DNA from: Desulfobacteraceae bacterium
Lineage (GTDB): Bacteria > Desulfobacterota > DSM-4660 > Desulfatiglandales > Desulfatiglandaceae
DNA length: 7,239 bases
Assembly (NCBI GenBank): GCA_030632525.1
Contig: DAOVUP010000072.1
Span: forward strand, 1-7,239
Direction: 5' to 3'
The first letter of the stretch is position 1. Every line of letters begins with the position of its first letter. A program made the position numbers and the translations under genes. The notes beneath the pieces are model-generated. The model saw nothing but the letters and a program-made list of their open reading frames with translations, did not search any database and was not told the DNA's origin. Shown piece after piece: positions 1 through 5,992 of the stretch.

Positions 1-50
1 CACAAAACCAAAATAGTTAGTCAAAGCAAACTGTATTGGCAAAAAAATAA

Positions 51-85
51 AAGCATTCAAAGACAAAAAATGCTTCCTTTTTGTT
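51..85. terminator. Weak hairpin with T-runs, possible bidirectional terminator
   Basis: AAGCATT (51-57) and AATGCTT (69-75) form a perfect 7-bp stem with an 11-nt loop. On the plus strand the stem is followed by CCTTTTTG. On the minus strand it is followed at once by TTATTTTTTTG, the better T-tract. The stem has only two G/C pairs, so stability is low. On the plus strand it could end transcription from a gene left of the window. I see no minus-strand gene it would serve. It may simply be a feature of an AT-rich stretch. Confidence 0.25.
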
Positions 86-134
86 TGCCGCGTTCTTAAC
101 CATCAGAAGCGCAAGTTTCGCTGAACGAATTCAG

Positions 135-148
135 TTAGGTATACCAAA
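135..148. promoter_or_regulatory. Candidate DtxR/MntR-family operator upstream of the regulator gene
   Basis: TTAGGTATACCAAA is a palindrome at 12 of 14 positions (core GGTATACC). Several DtxR-superfamily regulators bind dyads with TTAGGT-like half-sites, and this dyad lies about 105 bp upstream of a DtxR-family gene, so autoregulation is plausible. The central TATACC (140-145) could be a -10 element with TTCGCT (117-122) as a weak -35 at 17-bp spacing, which would put the dyad on a promoter. A short hairpin, CTGAA/TTCAG with loop CGAA (121-134), abuts it. The function is inferred. Confidence 0.35.
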
Positions 149-223
149 CAAATTTATATGTACACAACAACATTCTGCACTTTCACATATTTTTTTTTTG
201 ATTTATTTTATCAGCTGAAATAT

Positions 224-229
224 TATAAT
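224..229 (+). promoter_or_regulatory. Possible -10 element just upstream of the DtxR-family gene
   Basis: A perfect TATAAT lies 24 bp before the chosen start. The nearest -35-like hexamer, TTGATT (198-203), is 20 bp away, which is longer than ideal. Transcription from here would begin near 236 and exclude any start upstream of 242. The region is very AT-rich, including a run of ten T from 190, so a chance match is quite possible. Confidence 0.25.
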
Positions 230-253
230 CGTGACTTTAAGATGAGAGCATGT

Positions 254-766
254 ATGCCAAAAGAAATTCACCTATCTGACTCAATAGAAAATTTTCTTGA
301 AATTATTCTCGAGTTAGAGCGCAGGAACAAAGTGGCTCGGGCCAAGGATATTGCTGAAAAATTAGGTATCCAACGAGGGTCTGTGACGGGAGCGCTCAAA
401 AAGCTGGAAGAGAAAAAGCTCATCAACTATGAGCCATACAGTTTTATCACCTTGACAGAAAAAGGCGCCCAAATTGCCAAAGCCATTACCCGCCGCCACA
501 CGGTGTTGAAGGATTTTCTTTCAAAAGTGCTGCAATTGGAAGAGGAAACCGCTGAATCGACCGCTTGTCGGATGGAACACGCCATTGACGACCTCGGCAT
601 CAACCGGCTGGATAATTTTCTTGAATATTTTTTCCAATGCCCCAGGACAGGCGAAGACTGGATTCAGACCTTTATTGAGAATAGCCAATCTGGAAAAAGG
701 GATTGGGAAAGATGCGACCAATGCCTGGATAACTGCAAAACCCGCCATAAAAGAAATATATTCTAA
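254..766 (+). CDS. DtxR/MntR-family metal-dependent transcriptional regulator with Cys-rich C-terminus
   Basis: A 170-aa cytoplasmic repressor-type protein of the DtxR superfamily, which senses Fe2+ or Mn2+ and represses metal-uptake genes. Residues 10-70 are the winged helix-turn-helix (DIAEKLGIQRGSVTGALKKL at 32-51), followed by the metal-binding dimerisation helices. By alignment, the ligand positions are N13, E16, H82, C105, E108 and H109. Cys at 105, within ACRMEH, matches DtxR Cys102 rather than MntR Glu99, which favours iron; N13 replaces the MntR Asp8. There is no SH3-like FeoA domain. Instead the short tail carries C129 and CxxCxxxC (C154, C157, C161). The frame is open from ATG 158, but that extension is Phe/Tyr-rich, low-complexity and translated from AT-rich DNA. 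ATG 242 (4 residues longer) is the main alternative start. No strong ribosome binding site precedes either ATG (GATGAGAG at 241-248 is weak). The target genes are not in the window. Confidence 0.88.
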   Translation: MPKEIHLSDSIENFLEIILELERRNKVARAKDIAEKLGIQRGSVTGALKKLEEKKLINYEPYSFITLTEKGAQIAKAITRRHTVLKDFLSKVLQLEEETAESTACRMEHAIDDLGINRLDNFLEYFFQCPRTGEDWIQTFIENSQSGKRDWERCDQCLDNCKTRHKRNIF

Positions 767-920
767 GGGAAAAACCCGCTTTTCTTCCCGTCCGGGTGGA
801 TAGTTGCCTGATCAGGGAAGCCCCCTTCAAATAGATTTGTTCAAGAAATTTCGAATTGTGCAGTAAAAAATAGCCAGACTCAGAGACAAGGAAGAAAAGA
901 TTTTAGGGAAAGGAGTTATT
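767..920. other. Convergent intergenic gap without a clear terminator
   Basis: This 154-bp space separates the ends of the DtxR-family gene and the VWA-protein gene, where a bidirectional terminator would be expected. I see only weak structure: ACCCG/CGGGT (774-778 with 793-797, 14-nt loop), a perfect 10-bp palindrome CCTGATCAGG (807-816), and a short AGGG/CCCT pair in the next 15 bases. None is followed by a proper T-run, so I call no terminator. Confidence 0.5.
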
Positions 921-2264
921 TCAACCTGTCCTCAAAAGCAAACCTACTACCCGTTCTAAGTGATTGACAGTACTGCATTTCTTGGCGATTGAACAGAAGG
1001 GGAGATATTTCTTCATGTCTGAATCTCCTGTGCCCCAGAATGGCGGAGATTCCGGGTTAAGCCAGATCACTCTCTTCCCCCTTTTATGAAGCAGGCTCAA
1101 GATGCCTGTTTCAGGGTTTCCGTAGTTATTACGGGCATCACCTAAGATGAGTATCGTTGTCTTATTTGTGACCTTATCAAGCCAGCTCTCTTTGAAATCC
1201 TTGAATGCCTGACCATAATCGGTTCGCCCGAGATGTATCCCAAGACCGACACCTTTCTGTAACCTGACCAGGGCTTCATCAACATCGTATTTGTCAAACA
1301 GATGGGTTACCTCAACCAGGTTAGAGCAGAATATAAAGGAGCTGATTTTAGCTACTTCCTCATTGAGACTGTATAGAAAAAGGAGCATAAACCGTGCAAC
1401 CGTTGCCACCGAACGGCTCACGTCGCAGAGGACAACCATGTCCGGTCTGTCGATCTTTTTTGTCTTCCATTGAGGTTTAAAAATCAGCCCCTGATATGCG
1501 ATGTTCTCTCTCAGGGTTGCTTTCAGGTCAAGAGAGCCCCTCTTGGCTCTTTTCTTCCTCCTTGAATGATAATCATTGATAGGTTTTACCATTCTTTTGA
1601 TAATAGCATGCATCCGATAGAAGTCTCGCTGCTCTAAGTTGGAGAGCTTCATACCCCTCAGGTGCTTGTCTAAAATTTCTTCTGTTGCAGATGCCGCAAA
1701 CAGGGAAAATTGACCTTCGACAAAGTCCCTCACCTTTTCGAAAAGGAACTCTCTCCCCTCTCTCAATGCCCCGGCCTTTTGTTGGGACTGTGCGCTTTCG
1801 TTGCTTGACAGACTTTCGATATCCCGATTCAGGCCCTCAAGACCCATCCCCTTGAGAATCCGTTGAACATAGAGGCTTTTTTGAGTGAAGAAGTAGATTT
1901 CGCTGATCTTTGCCTTTTTGGCGGCCTCTCTCATGGAGATGGAGAGCTCCGTGTTGTCACCGGACAGGAGCATCCGGGTAAGATGGGAGTCCTGGGCCTC
2001 GGGGGTAGCGGCAGACGGAAAAGGAGACTCTTCTTCGGGTTTCGAAAACCCGTCAAAGGAAAAATAGCTGTCAAAACAGACCTCAAAGAGCTCTTTTTCA
2101 TGCCTGGATTTGGCAAGAGACGCAGAAAGAGAATTCTGGAGGATTATCCTGTCTTTATAGCCCACAAGTGCAGCGGCCTTCAAGGCATCCATTGTTTCGG
2201 AAGGTGATATCCGAACGCCAGAAGCCCTGAGGGCAGCGATCAGATCGAGTAATACCGGTTCCAT
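921..2264 (-). CDS. CoxE-type VWA-domain protein, partner of the MoxR ATPase
   Basis: A 447-aa soluble protein of the CoxE/VWA family (COG3552-like). The N-terminal part (about 1-70) has the usual family opening (LLDLIAALRASGVRIS), and 75-175 is a charged linker region. A LDLKATLRENIAYQG segment (245-259) precedes the von Willebrand A domain (274-430). The MIDAS metal site looks complete: DVSRS (D281, S283, S285), T348 in GRTDYG and D376 in GDARNN. The GDARNNYGNP and WLNPES/WGTGDSDM segments are typical of this family. Such proteins are thought to hold a client while the cognate MoxR ATPase remodels it; CoxE with CoxD matures CO dehydrogenase. The frame is open to an ATG at 2336, but that start would overlap the upstream gene by 59 bp. 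ATG 2264 follows that gene's stop by 13 bp and gives the family N-terminus. The client is unknown, as no CO dehydrogenase genes are present. Confidence 0.88.
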   Translation of the reverse strand: MEPVLLDLIAALRASGVRISPSETMDALKAAALVGYKDRIILQNSLSASLAKSRHEKELFEVCFDSYFSFDGFSKPEEESPFPSAATPEAQDSHLTRMLLSGDNTELSISMREAAKKAKISEIYFFTQKSLYVQRILKGMGLEGLNRDIESLSSNESAQSQQKAGALREGREFLFEKVRDFVEGQFSLFAASATEEILDKHLRGMKLSNLEQRDFYRMHAIIKRMVKPINDYHSRRKKRAKRGSLDLKATLRENIAYQGLIFKPQWKTKKIDRPDMVVLCDVSRSVATVARFMLLFLYSLNEEVAKISSFIFCSNLVEVTHLFDKYDVDEALVRLQKGVGLGIHLGRTDYGQAFKDFKESWLDKVTNKTTILILGDARNNYGNPETGILSLLHKRGKRVIWLNPESPPFWGTGDSDMKKYLPFCSIAKKCSTVNHLERVVGLLLRTG

Positions 2265-2277
2265 GTACCCTGCTTTC

Positions 2278-3222
2278 TCAAACCTCTCTTGTTGTCCTCT
2301 CAGCCATTTGGTAGAGACTCTCCTTGACAATCTCAATATCGGCCTCGAATTTCAAAAAAATATTGAGAGTATCTTTTATCAGGTCCGGGCGCAGGTCTGT
2401 GGCATTGAGAATCATCAGGACCTTGGCCCAATCAATGGTTTCACTGACAGAGGGGACTTTTTTCAGATCAAGTTTTCTGACCTGCTGGATAAAAGAAACC
2501 AACTGTTCCCTCAGTTTTTCCGGAACTTCAGGCGCCCGAACCCGGATGATTTCTCGCTCAAGCTTCGGTTCCGGGAATGGGATAAAGAGATGAAGACACC
2601 TGCGTTTGAGTGCCTCACTCATCTCTCTGGTATTGTTACTGGTGAGAAAAACCAATGGCTTTGTCACTGCCTGAATGGTCCCTATCTCCGGAACAGATAC
2701 CTGAAAATCCGACAAAACCTCTAACAAAAAGGCCTCGAACTCCTGGTCTGACTTGTCAACTTCATCCACCAGGAGCACCGCGCCCTCCTCCTGTTGAAGT
2801 GCCTCTAATAAGGGCCTTGGAGCAAGAAAATCACTGGAAAAGAATATATCATCGTACTGGTGGACTTTAGCCACAGAAGCTGCCAATCCGTCTGCGCCTT
2901 CCAGGAGGTCATTTAACTTATCTTTCAGGATCTGGGTGTACAATAACTGTTTTCCATATTTCCATTCATATAGCGCCTTTGATTCGTCGAGACCCTCGTA
3001 GCACTGGAGCCGAATCAACGGTATATCCAAGTAGGCGGCAGCGGCCTTTGCAAGCTCTGTTTTCCCTACCCCGGCAGGCCCTTCCACAAGGATCGGTTTT
3101 TCAAGGTGCCGGGCAAGGTATAGAGTGGTCGCAATCTGCTGGCTGCAGATATATCCTGTATCCTGGAACCCTTTACGGATATCCTCAATAGACTCAAACT
3201 TCGGAGTATGTTTTGATTTCAT
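2278..3222 (-). CDS. MoxR-family AAA+ ATPase (CoxD-like)
   Basis: A 314-aa cytoplasmic AAA+ ATPase of the MoxR family, chaperone-like enzymes that use ATP to assemble or insert metal into client proteins. It shows Walker A GPAGVGKTE (48-56), the family block LIRLQCYEGLDESKALYEW (69-87), Walker B VLLVDEVD (149-156, D153 and E154), sensor 1 in LTSNNTRE (193-200) and a candidate arginine finger at R207/R208. The later SETIDWA segment (260-266) stands where other MoxR proteins carry a sensor-2 arginine; I recall this variant from CoxD-like members. A good ribosome binding site, GGGGAG, lies 8 nt before the ATG, supporting this start. It is the first gene of a two-gene operon with the VWA protein, the classic MoxR/VWA pairing. 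It resembles CoxD more than generic MoxR, but the symbol is withheld because the cox operon is absent. Confidence 0.93.
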   Translation of the reverse strand: MKSKHTPKFESIEDIRKGFQDTGYICSQQIATTLYLARHLEKPILVEGPAGVGKTELAKAAAAYLDIPLIRLQCYEGLDESKALYEWKYGKQLLYTQILKDKLNDLLEGADGLAASVAKVHQYDDIFFSSDFLAPRPLLEALQQEEGAVLLVDEVDKSDQEFEAFLLEVLSDFQVSVPEIGTIQAVTKPLVFLTSNNTREMSEALKRRCLHLFIPFPEPKLEREIIRVRAPEVPEKLREQLVSFIQQVRKLDLKKVPSVSETIDWAKVLMILNATDLRPDLIKDTLNIFLKFEADIEIVKESLYQMAERTTREV

Positions 3223-3264
3223 CTAAGTTCTCCCCACGCATCACCATTTTTAGATATAGAAACG

Positions 3265-3419
3265 GTCAAATGGTTGAGTCGGTAAGTGGTCGAGTTGGGG
3301 AAACAAAGACCCAATCAACTCCGCCAGGCGGGACTTCACCCCTGTCAAATACCCGGGTTTCTGGTAAATAACACCAATACGACCAAAGACATCCACTTAA
3401 CCACTCAACTACTCGTCAA
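3265..3419. repeat. Inverted degenerate octamer arrays, possible MITE-like relic
   Basis: Bases 3272-3289 (GGTTGAGTCGGTAAGTGG) match the reverse complement of 3393-3410 at 15 of 18 positions, separated by 103 bp. Each arm is itself built from 8-bp units: GTTGAGTC, GGTAAGTG and GTCGAGTT on the left; GTTGAGTG and GTTAAGTG, read on the minus strand, on the right. The pentamer GTCAA flanks both arms (3265-3269 and 3415-3419), resembling a target-site duplication, but it also occurs at 3344-3348. This could be a small non-autonomous element relic, a dispersed palindromic repeat or a protein-binding array. No transposase is nearby. Confidence 0.35.
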
Positions 3420-3486
3420 GGTTCTAAATATCAGGAGAATATGGCGATTTCAAGGATTGTTTTTTTGCCGGACAGGGAATGAGGAC

Positions 3487-3508
3487 CCAATCCGTCCGGC
3501 CGGGTTGG
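3487..3508. repeat. GC-rich hairpin upstream of the nitroreductase promoter
   Basis: CCAATCCG (3487-3494) pairs with CGGGTTGG (3501-3508) through 8 bp, one of them a G-U wobble, around the loop TCCGGC. It ends 12 bp before the candidate TTGACA box. It has no T-run, so it is not a standard terminator. A regulator-binding dyad is an alternative. The nonamer GACCCAATC just before and within it (3484-3492) is repeated at 3308-3316. Confidence 0.4.
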
Positions 3509-3520
3509 GAAAACTCTCAT

Positions 3521-3549
3521 TTGACATGGCGCCTGTTTTGTCCTAAGTT
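3521..3549 (+). promoter_or_regulatory. Candidate sigma70 promoter of the nitroreductase/CoA gene group
   Basis: A perfect -35 box TTGACA (3521-3526) is followed after 17 bp by TAAGTT (3544-3549), a poor -10 with three of six consensus bases. The predicted transcript would start near 3556, leaving a leader of about 65 nt before ATG 3623. The ideal -35 and spacing, together with the position, support it; the weak -10 suggests dependence on an activator or a low basal level. Confidence 0.4.
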
Positions 3550-3622
3550 CCGTTTCACTGAGAAGAGATCGAGGCATGTTTTCAAAGGTCTGTCAGAAAT
3601 AACCTCAAGGAGATGACATGAT

Positions 3623-4444
3623 ATGGGACAATTGATTGTTGACGAAAACAAATGCAAAAAGGACGGTATCTGTGCGGGCGAGTGCCCCATGGCGCTGATT
3701 AAACTCAAAGACGGCGAAGGGTTCCCGGAGCTGGTTCCCGGAGGCGACCAGATGTGCTTGGTGTGCGGACACTGTGTGGCGGTGTGCCCCCACGGTGCAT
3801 TGAGCCATGACCAGGTCCCGGTCGAGGTGTGCCAGGTCATCGACAAGGACCTGGTAATTGATGAACATCAGGCTGTGCAATTCCTCCGGTCTCGCCGCTC
3901 CATCCGTTTTTTCAAAGATGAAGCACCGGATAAGGCGACCCTCCAGCGGCTGATCGAGATCGCCCGCTACGCCCCCACGGGCGGAAACGGTCAGTTGGTG
4001 GAATGGCTTGTCCTGACCGATCGGGCCAAGATCAAAGAGGTGGCCGGGATGACAGTGGATTGGATGCGCAAGGTATTAGAAAAGGCCCCTCAATCCGCCC
4101 CGCCCTATATGCCGGTTGTCGTGCGTTCCTGGGATATGGGGTTTGATGCTGTACTGAGGGGAGCCCCTGCGCTGGTTGTTGCGTCAGCCCCTAAGGAGGC
4201 CGCCAACGGCATGGTGGATGTAACGCTGGCCCTTTCCTACTTTGAACTGGCTGCTCCTAAATTGGGGTTGGGCACCTGCTGGGCAGGCCTGTTAGAGGGG
4301 GCGCTCCTGTCCTCTTCAGCCACTAGGGAGGTGTTGGGGCACCCCGAAGGGCACCCGTACCATTATCCCATGATGGTTGGTTATCCCAAGAGCAAATATT
4401 ACCGGTTGCCCGAGCGAAAAGCACCCAAGATCACCTGGAAATGA
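3623..4444 (+). CDS. Ferredoxin-nitroreductase fusion protein (Fe-S and FMN)
   Basis: A 273-aa cytoplasmic oxidoreductase. Residues 1-60 are a two-cluster ferredoxin domain. The first motif is CxxDxxCxxxCP (C11, D14, C17, C21), with Asp in the usual second-Cys position. The second is a full CxxCxxCxxxCP (C45, C48, C51, C55). Residues 84-273 are an FMN-dependent nitroreductase-family domain: RRSIRFF (91-97, phosphate-binding Arg/Ser), YAPTGGNGQ (116-124) and GLGTCWAG (215-222). The family passes electrons from ferredoxin-type clusters to FMN and then to a small substrate, which is unknown here. AAGGAG at 3607-3612 lies 10 nt before the ATG. An ATG at 3618 in another frame ends after five codons and can be excluded. 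It is the first gene of a plus-strand group with acyl-CoA enzymes, so a role in reducing a CoA ester or in supplying electrons is possible but inferred. Confidence 0.9.
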   Translation: MGQLIVDENKCKKDGICAGECPMALIKLKDGEGFPELVPGGDQMCLVCGHCVAVCPHGALSHDQVPVEVCQVIDKDLVIDEHQAVQFLRSRRSIRFFKDEAPDKATLQRLIEIARYAPTGGNGQLVEWLVLTDRAKIKEVAGMTVDWMRKVLEKAPQSAPPYMPVVVRSWDMGFDAVLRGAPALVVASAPKEAANGMVDVTLALSYFELAAPKLGLGTCWAGLLEGALLSSSATREVLGHPEGHPYHYPMMVGYPKSKYYRLPERKAPKITWK

Positions 4445-4503
4445 TCCCTTGCATCAATCAGTCCCCTTGAAGTATCCGAAAGTATCGATCTGTTCTGACA
4501 CAA

Positions 4504-4523
4504 CCCCAATGATGGGGGAGAGG
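4504..4523 (+). promoter_or_regulatory. Ribosome binding site of the GTG-started gene, within a small hairpin
   Basis: GGGGGAGAGG (4514-4523) lies 8 nt before GTG 4532 and decides that start. The preceding CCCC (4504-4507) can pair with GGGG (4514-4517) across the loop AATGAT, partly covering the ribosome binding site. Four G-C pairs are a modest structure, so any effect on translation is speculative. Confidence 0.5.
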
Positions 4524-4531
4524 AAAAAACT

Positions 4532-5974
4532 GTGCCTACAAAATCGGAGCTGGATGTCTTTCTAAAACCGCAGTCCGTAACGGTTATCGGGGCCACGGAA
4601 CGCCCCGGGTCGTGGGGTTCTTTTATCATGGAAGGCCTCCTGTCCAGGTCCTATCCCGGGGAAATCTATCCGGTCAACTATCAGGCGGAACAAGTCTTCG
4701 GTATCCGCGCTTACAGGGAGGTCGCGTTGCTCCCCGAACCCCCGGACCTGGCCATCCTCACCATCCCCGAGAAAGCCGTGGAGCAGACCGTTGAAGAGTG
4801 TGGCCGCAAGGGAGTGAAAGGTATAAGTATTATAACGGCGGGTTACGGAGAAGCTGTTGAAGACGGGAAGGAAAGGGAACGGGAACTGGTCCGGCTTGCC
4901 CGTTCTTACGGGATGCGCCTTCTCGGCCCAAACGTGAGCGGCACATTTAACCTGCATGCCGAATTCAATGGGTCTGCCTCGCCTGAAATGCATCTGGTGA
5001 AAAGCAGGCTTGCGGCCGTTTGCCAGGGAGGCTATGCCATTTACGATCTCCTGGCGCACGCCTTTTTCAAGGGGATGGGGGTTGGAAAATTCGTTCATAC
5101 GGGAAACGAATCCGATCTGACTACAACCGATTTTCTGGAACATCTCGGACAAGACCCTGAAGTAGAGGGCATTTTAATGTATGTGGAGGCCATAAAGGAA
5201 GGAAAGCGTTTTCTCGAGGTGGCCAGAGAGATCTCACGTACCAAGCCCATCATCATGTATAAGGCGGGTAAATTCAAGGCCTCATCTCGGGCGGCAAAAA
5301 GCCACACCGGTGCGCTATCCGGTATCCATGAAATCTATCAGGGCGCCCTTGCTCAGGCCAACATCCTTATTTCGCCCACCATGGAACTCCTGCCCCCCCT
5401 GGGGCATGCCCTCATAGAGCGGCCGCCCATGGACGGCAACCGGGTAGTTATTCTGACCATGGGAGGATCCTGGGGAGTTGCCCTGAGCGATACCCTGGAA
5501 GCAGCGGGCCTGCAGGTCCCCGAACTGAGTGAAACACTGCAGTCAAAATTCAGGGATCTGGGTATGCCTGTCCGGGCCTCTGTAAAGAATCCGGTGGATA
5601 TCGGTGCTTCGGGTCTCTTCTTTGATAAGAAACTGCTTCTTGCCCTGGGCCGCAATATCTTGACCTCCGGGGAGCCGGACGCGATAATTCTGCACGGTAT
5701 GGGCAGACCGGGTATGCTTGATGATGACGCGTCTGAAAGACTTCGACTGTTTCTGGAGATCAATAAAGAGATTATACGCGGCTATGCAGCTATGGAGAAG
5801 GAGTTAGGTCTCCCTGTTTTTATCGGGAGCATCTATGCCCCATGGGAAAGCCAGGTGATCCATGATCTCAATAAAGAGGGTATACGGATCTACGACCGGC
5901 TCGATGAAATTGCACAGATTCTTTCGCTGATGCACCAGTACCGTGCACGCCGGGAAGCCATGGATACTTTTTAG
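4532..5974 (+). CDS. NDP-forming acyl-CoA synthetase, alpha-subunit-like protein
   Basis: A 480-aa cytoplasmic protein matching the alpha part of ADP-forming acetate/acyl-CoA synthetases (acid + CoA + ATP = acyl-CoA + ADP + Pi). It comprises an N-terminal CoA-binding Rossmann domain (about 9-135, VIGATERPGSWG at 18-29 and LLGPN at 130-134), then succinyl-CoA-synthetase-like domains. SHTGALSG at 257-264 holds the expected phosphorylatable His258. The LGPN(C/S)xG and SQSGA motifs seen in relatives are altered here to LGPNVSG and CQGGYA (164-169). The length suits a stand-alone alpha subunit, since fused alpha-beta enzymes are about 700 aa. The ATP-grasp beta part is neither in this protein nor elsewhere in the window. 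The start is GTG, with a strong ribosome binding site 8 nt upstream. The gene follows the nitroreductase by 87 bp and precedes a CoA-transferase by 18 bp. The acid substrate is unknown. Confidence 0.88.
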   Translation: MPTKSELDVFLKPQSVTVIGATERPGSWGSFIMEGLLSRSYPGEIYPVNYQAEQVFGIRAYREVALLPEPPDLAILTIPEKAVEQTVEECGRKGVKGISIITAGYGEAVEDGKERERELVRLARSYGMRLLGPNVSGTFNLHAEFNGSASPEMHLVKSRLAAVCQGGYAIYDLLAHAFFKGMGVGKFVHTGNESDLTTTDFLEHLGQDPEVEGILMYVEAIKEGKRFLEVAREISRTKPIIMYKAGKFKASSRAAKSHTGALSGIHEIYQGALAQANILISPTMELLPPLGHALIERPPMDGNRVVILTMGGSWGVALSDTLEAAGLQVPELSETLQSKFRDLGMPVRASVKNPVDIGASGLFFDKKLLLALGRNILTSGEPDAIILHGMGRPGMLDDDASERLRLFLEINKEIIRGYAAMEKELGLPVFIGSIYAPWESQVIHDLNKEGIRIYDRLDEIAQILSLMHQYRARREAMDTF

Positions 5975-5992
5975 CTATAAGGTGTAAAGAAT

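Larger units (their letters stand above)
3223..3622. other. 400-bp divergent intergenic region rich in dyads
   Basis: This lies between the minus-strand MoxR/VWA operon and the plus-strand nitroreductase group, so both promoters should sit here. From left to right it holds the MoxR ribosome binding site, an octamer array (3273-3296), a CCGCCAGGCGG palindrome (3321-3331), an ACCCGGGT palindrome (3351-3358), an inverted copy of the octamer array (3394-3409), a GC-rich hairpin (3487-3508), a sigma70-like promoter (3521-3549) and the nitroreductase ribosome binding site (3607-3612). An 86-codon open frame (3286-3546) starting at GTG shows no recognisable protein features and is not called. No convincing promoter for the minus-strand operon was found. 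Confidence 0.6.

Noticed and set aside
158..241. N-terminal extension of the DtxR-family frame
   Set aside because: It encodes a Phe/Tyr/Thr-rich low-complexity stretch from AT-rich DNA with a T10 tract, has no family similarity, and would overlap the candidate -10 box at 224-229.
767..920. Intrinsic terminator between the convergent genes
   Set aside because: The possible stems are short or have large loops, and none is followed by a T-run.
2265..2336. Longer start for the VWA-domain protein
   Set aside because: It would overlap the MoxR gene by 59 bp and add residues unlike the family N-terminus. ATG 2264 fits better.
2263..2724. 153-codon plus-strand open frame opposite the MoxR gene
   Set aside because: It lies fully antisense to a confidently identified ATPase, has no recognisable domain, and is most likely a shadow frame.
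3223..3300. Sigma70 promoter for the MoxR/VWA operon
   Set aside because: On the minus strand, TTGACC and TATATC/TAAAAA boxes exist, but their spacing (5-11 bp) is wrong, so no promoter is called.
3273..3409. Integron attC site
   Set aside because: GTTGAGT (3273) fits GTTRRRY and ACTTAAC/ACTCAAC fit RYYYAAC, but their order is inside-out on both strands, and no integrase or cassette structure is present.
3286..3546. 86-codon open frame in the divergent intergenic region
   Set aside because: It starts at GTG inside the octamer array, runs through the palindromes and the promoter candidate, and its translation resembles no family I know.
4562..5152. 196-codon minus-strand open frame inside the synthetase gene
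   Set aside because: It is antisense to the CoA-binding domain of a clear family member, with no domain features or ribosome binding site support.
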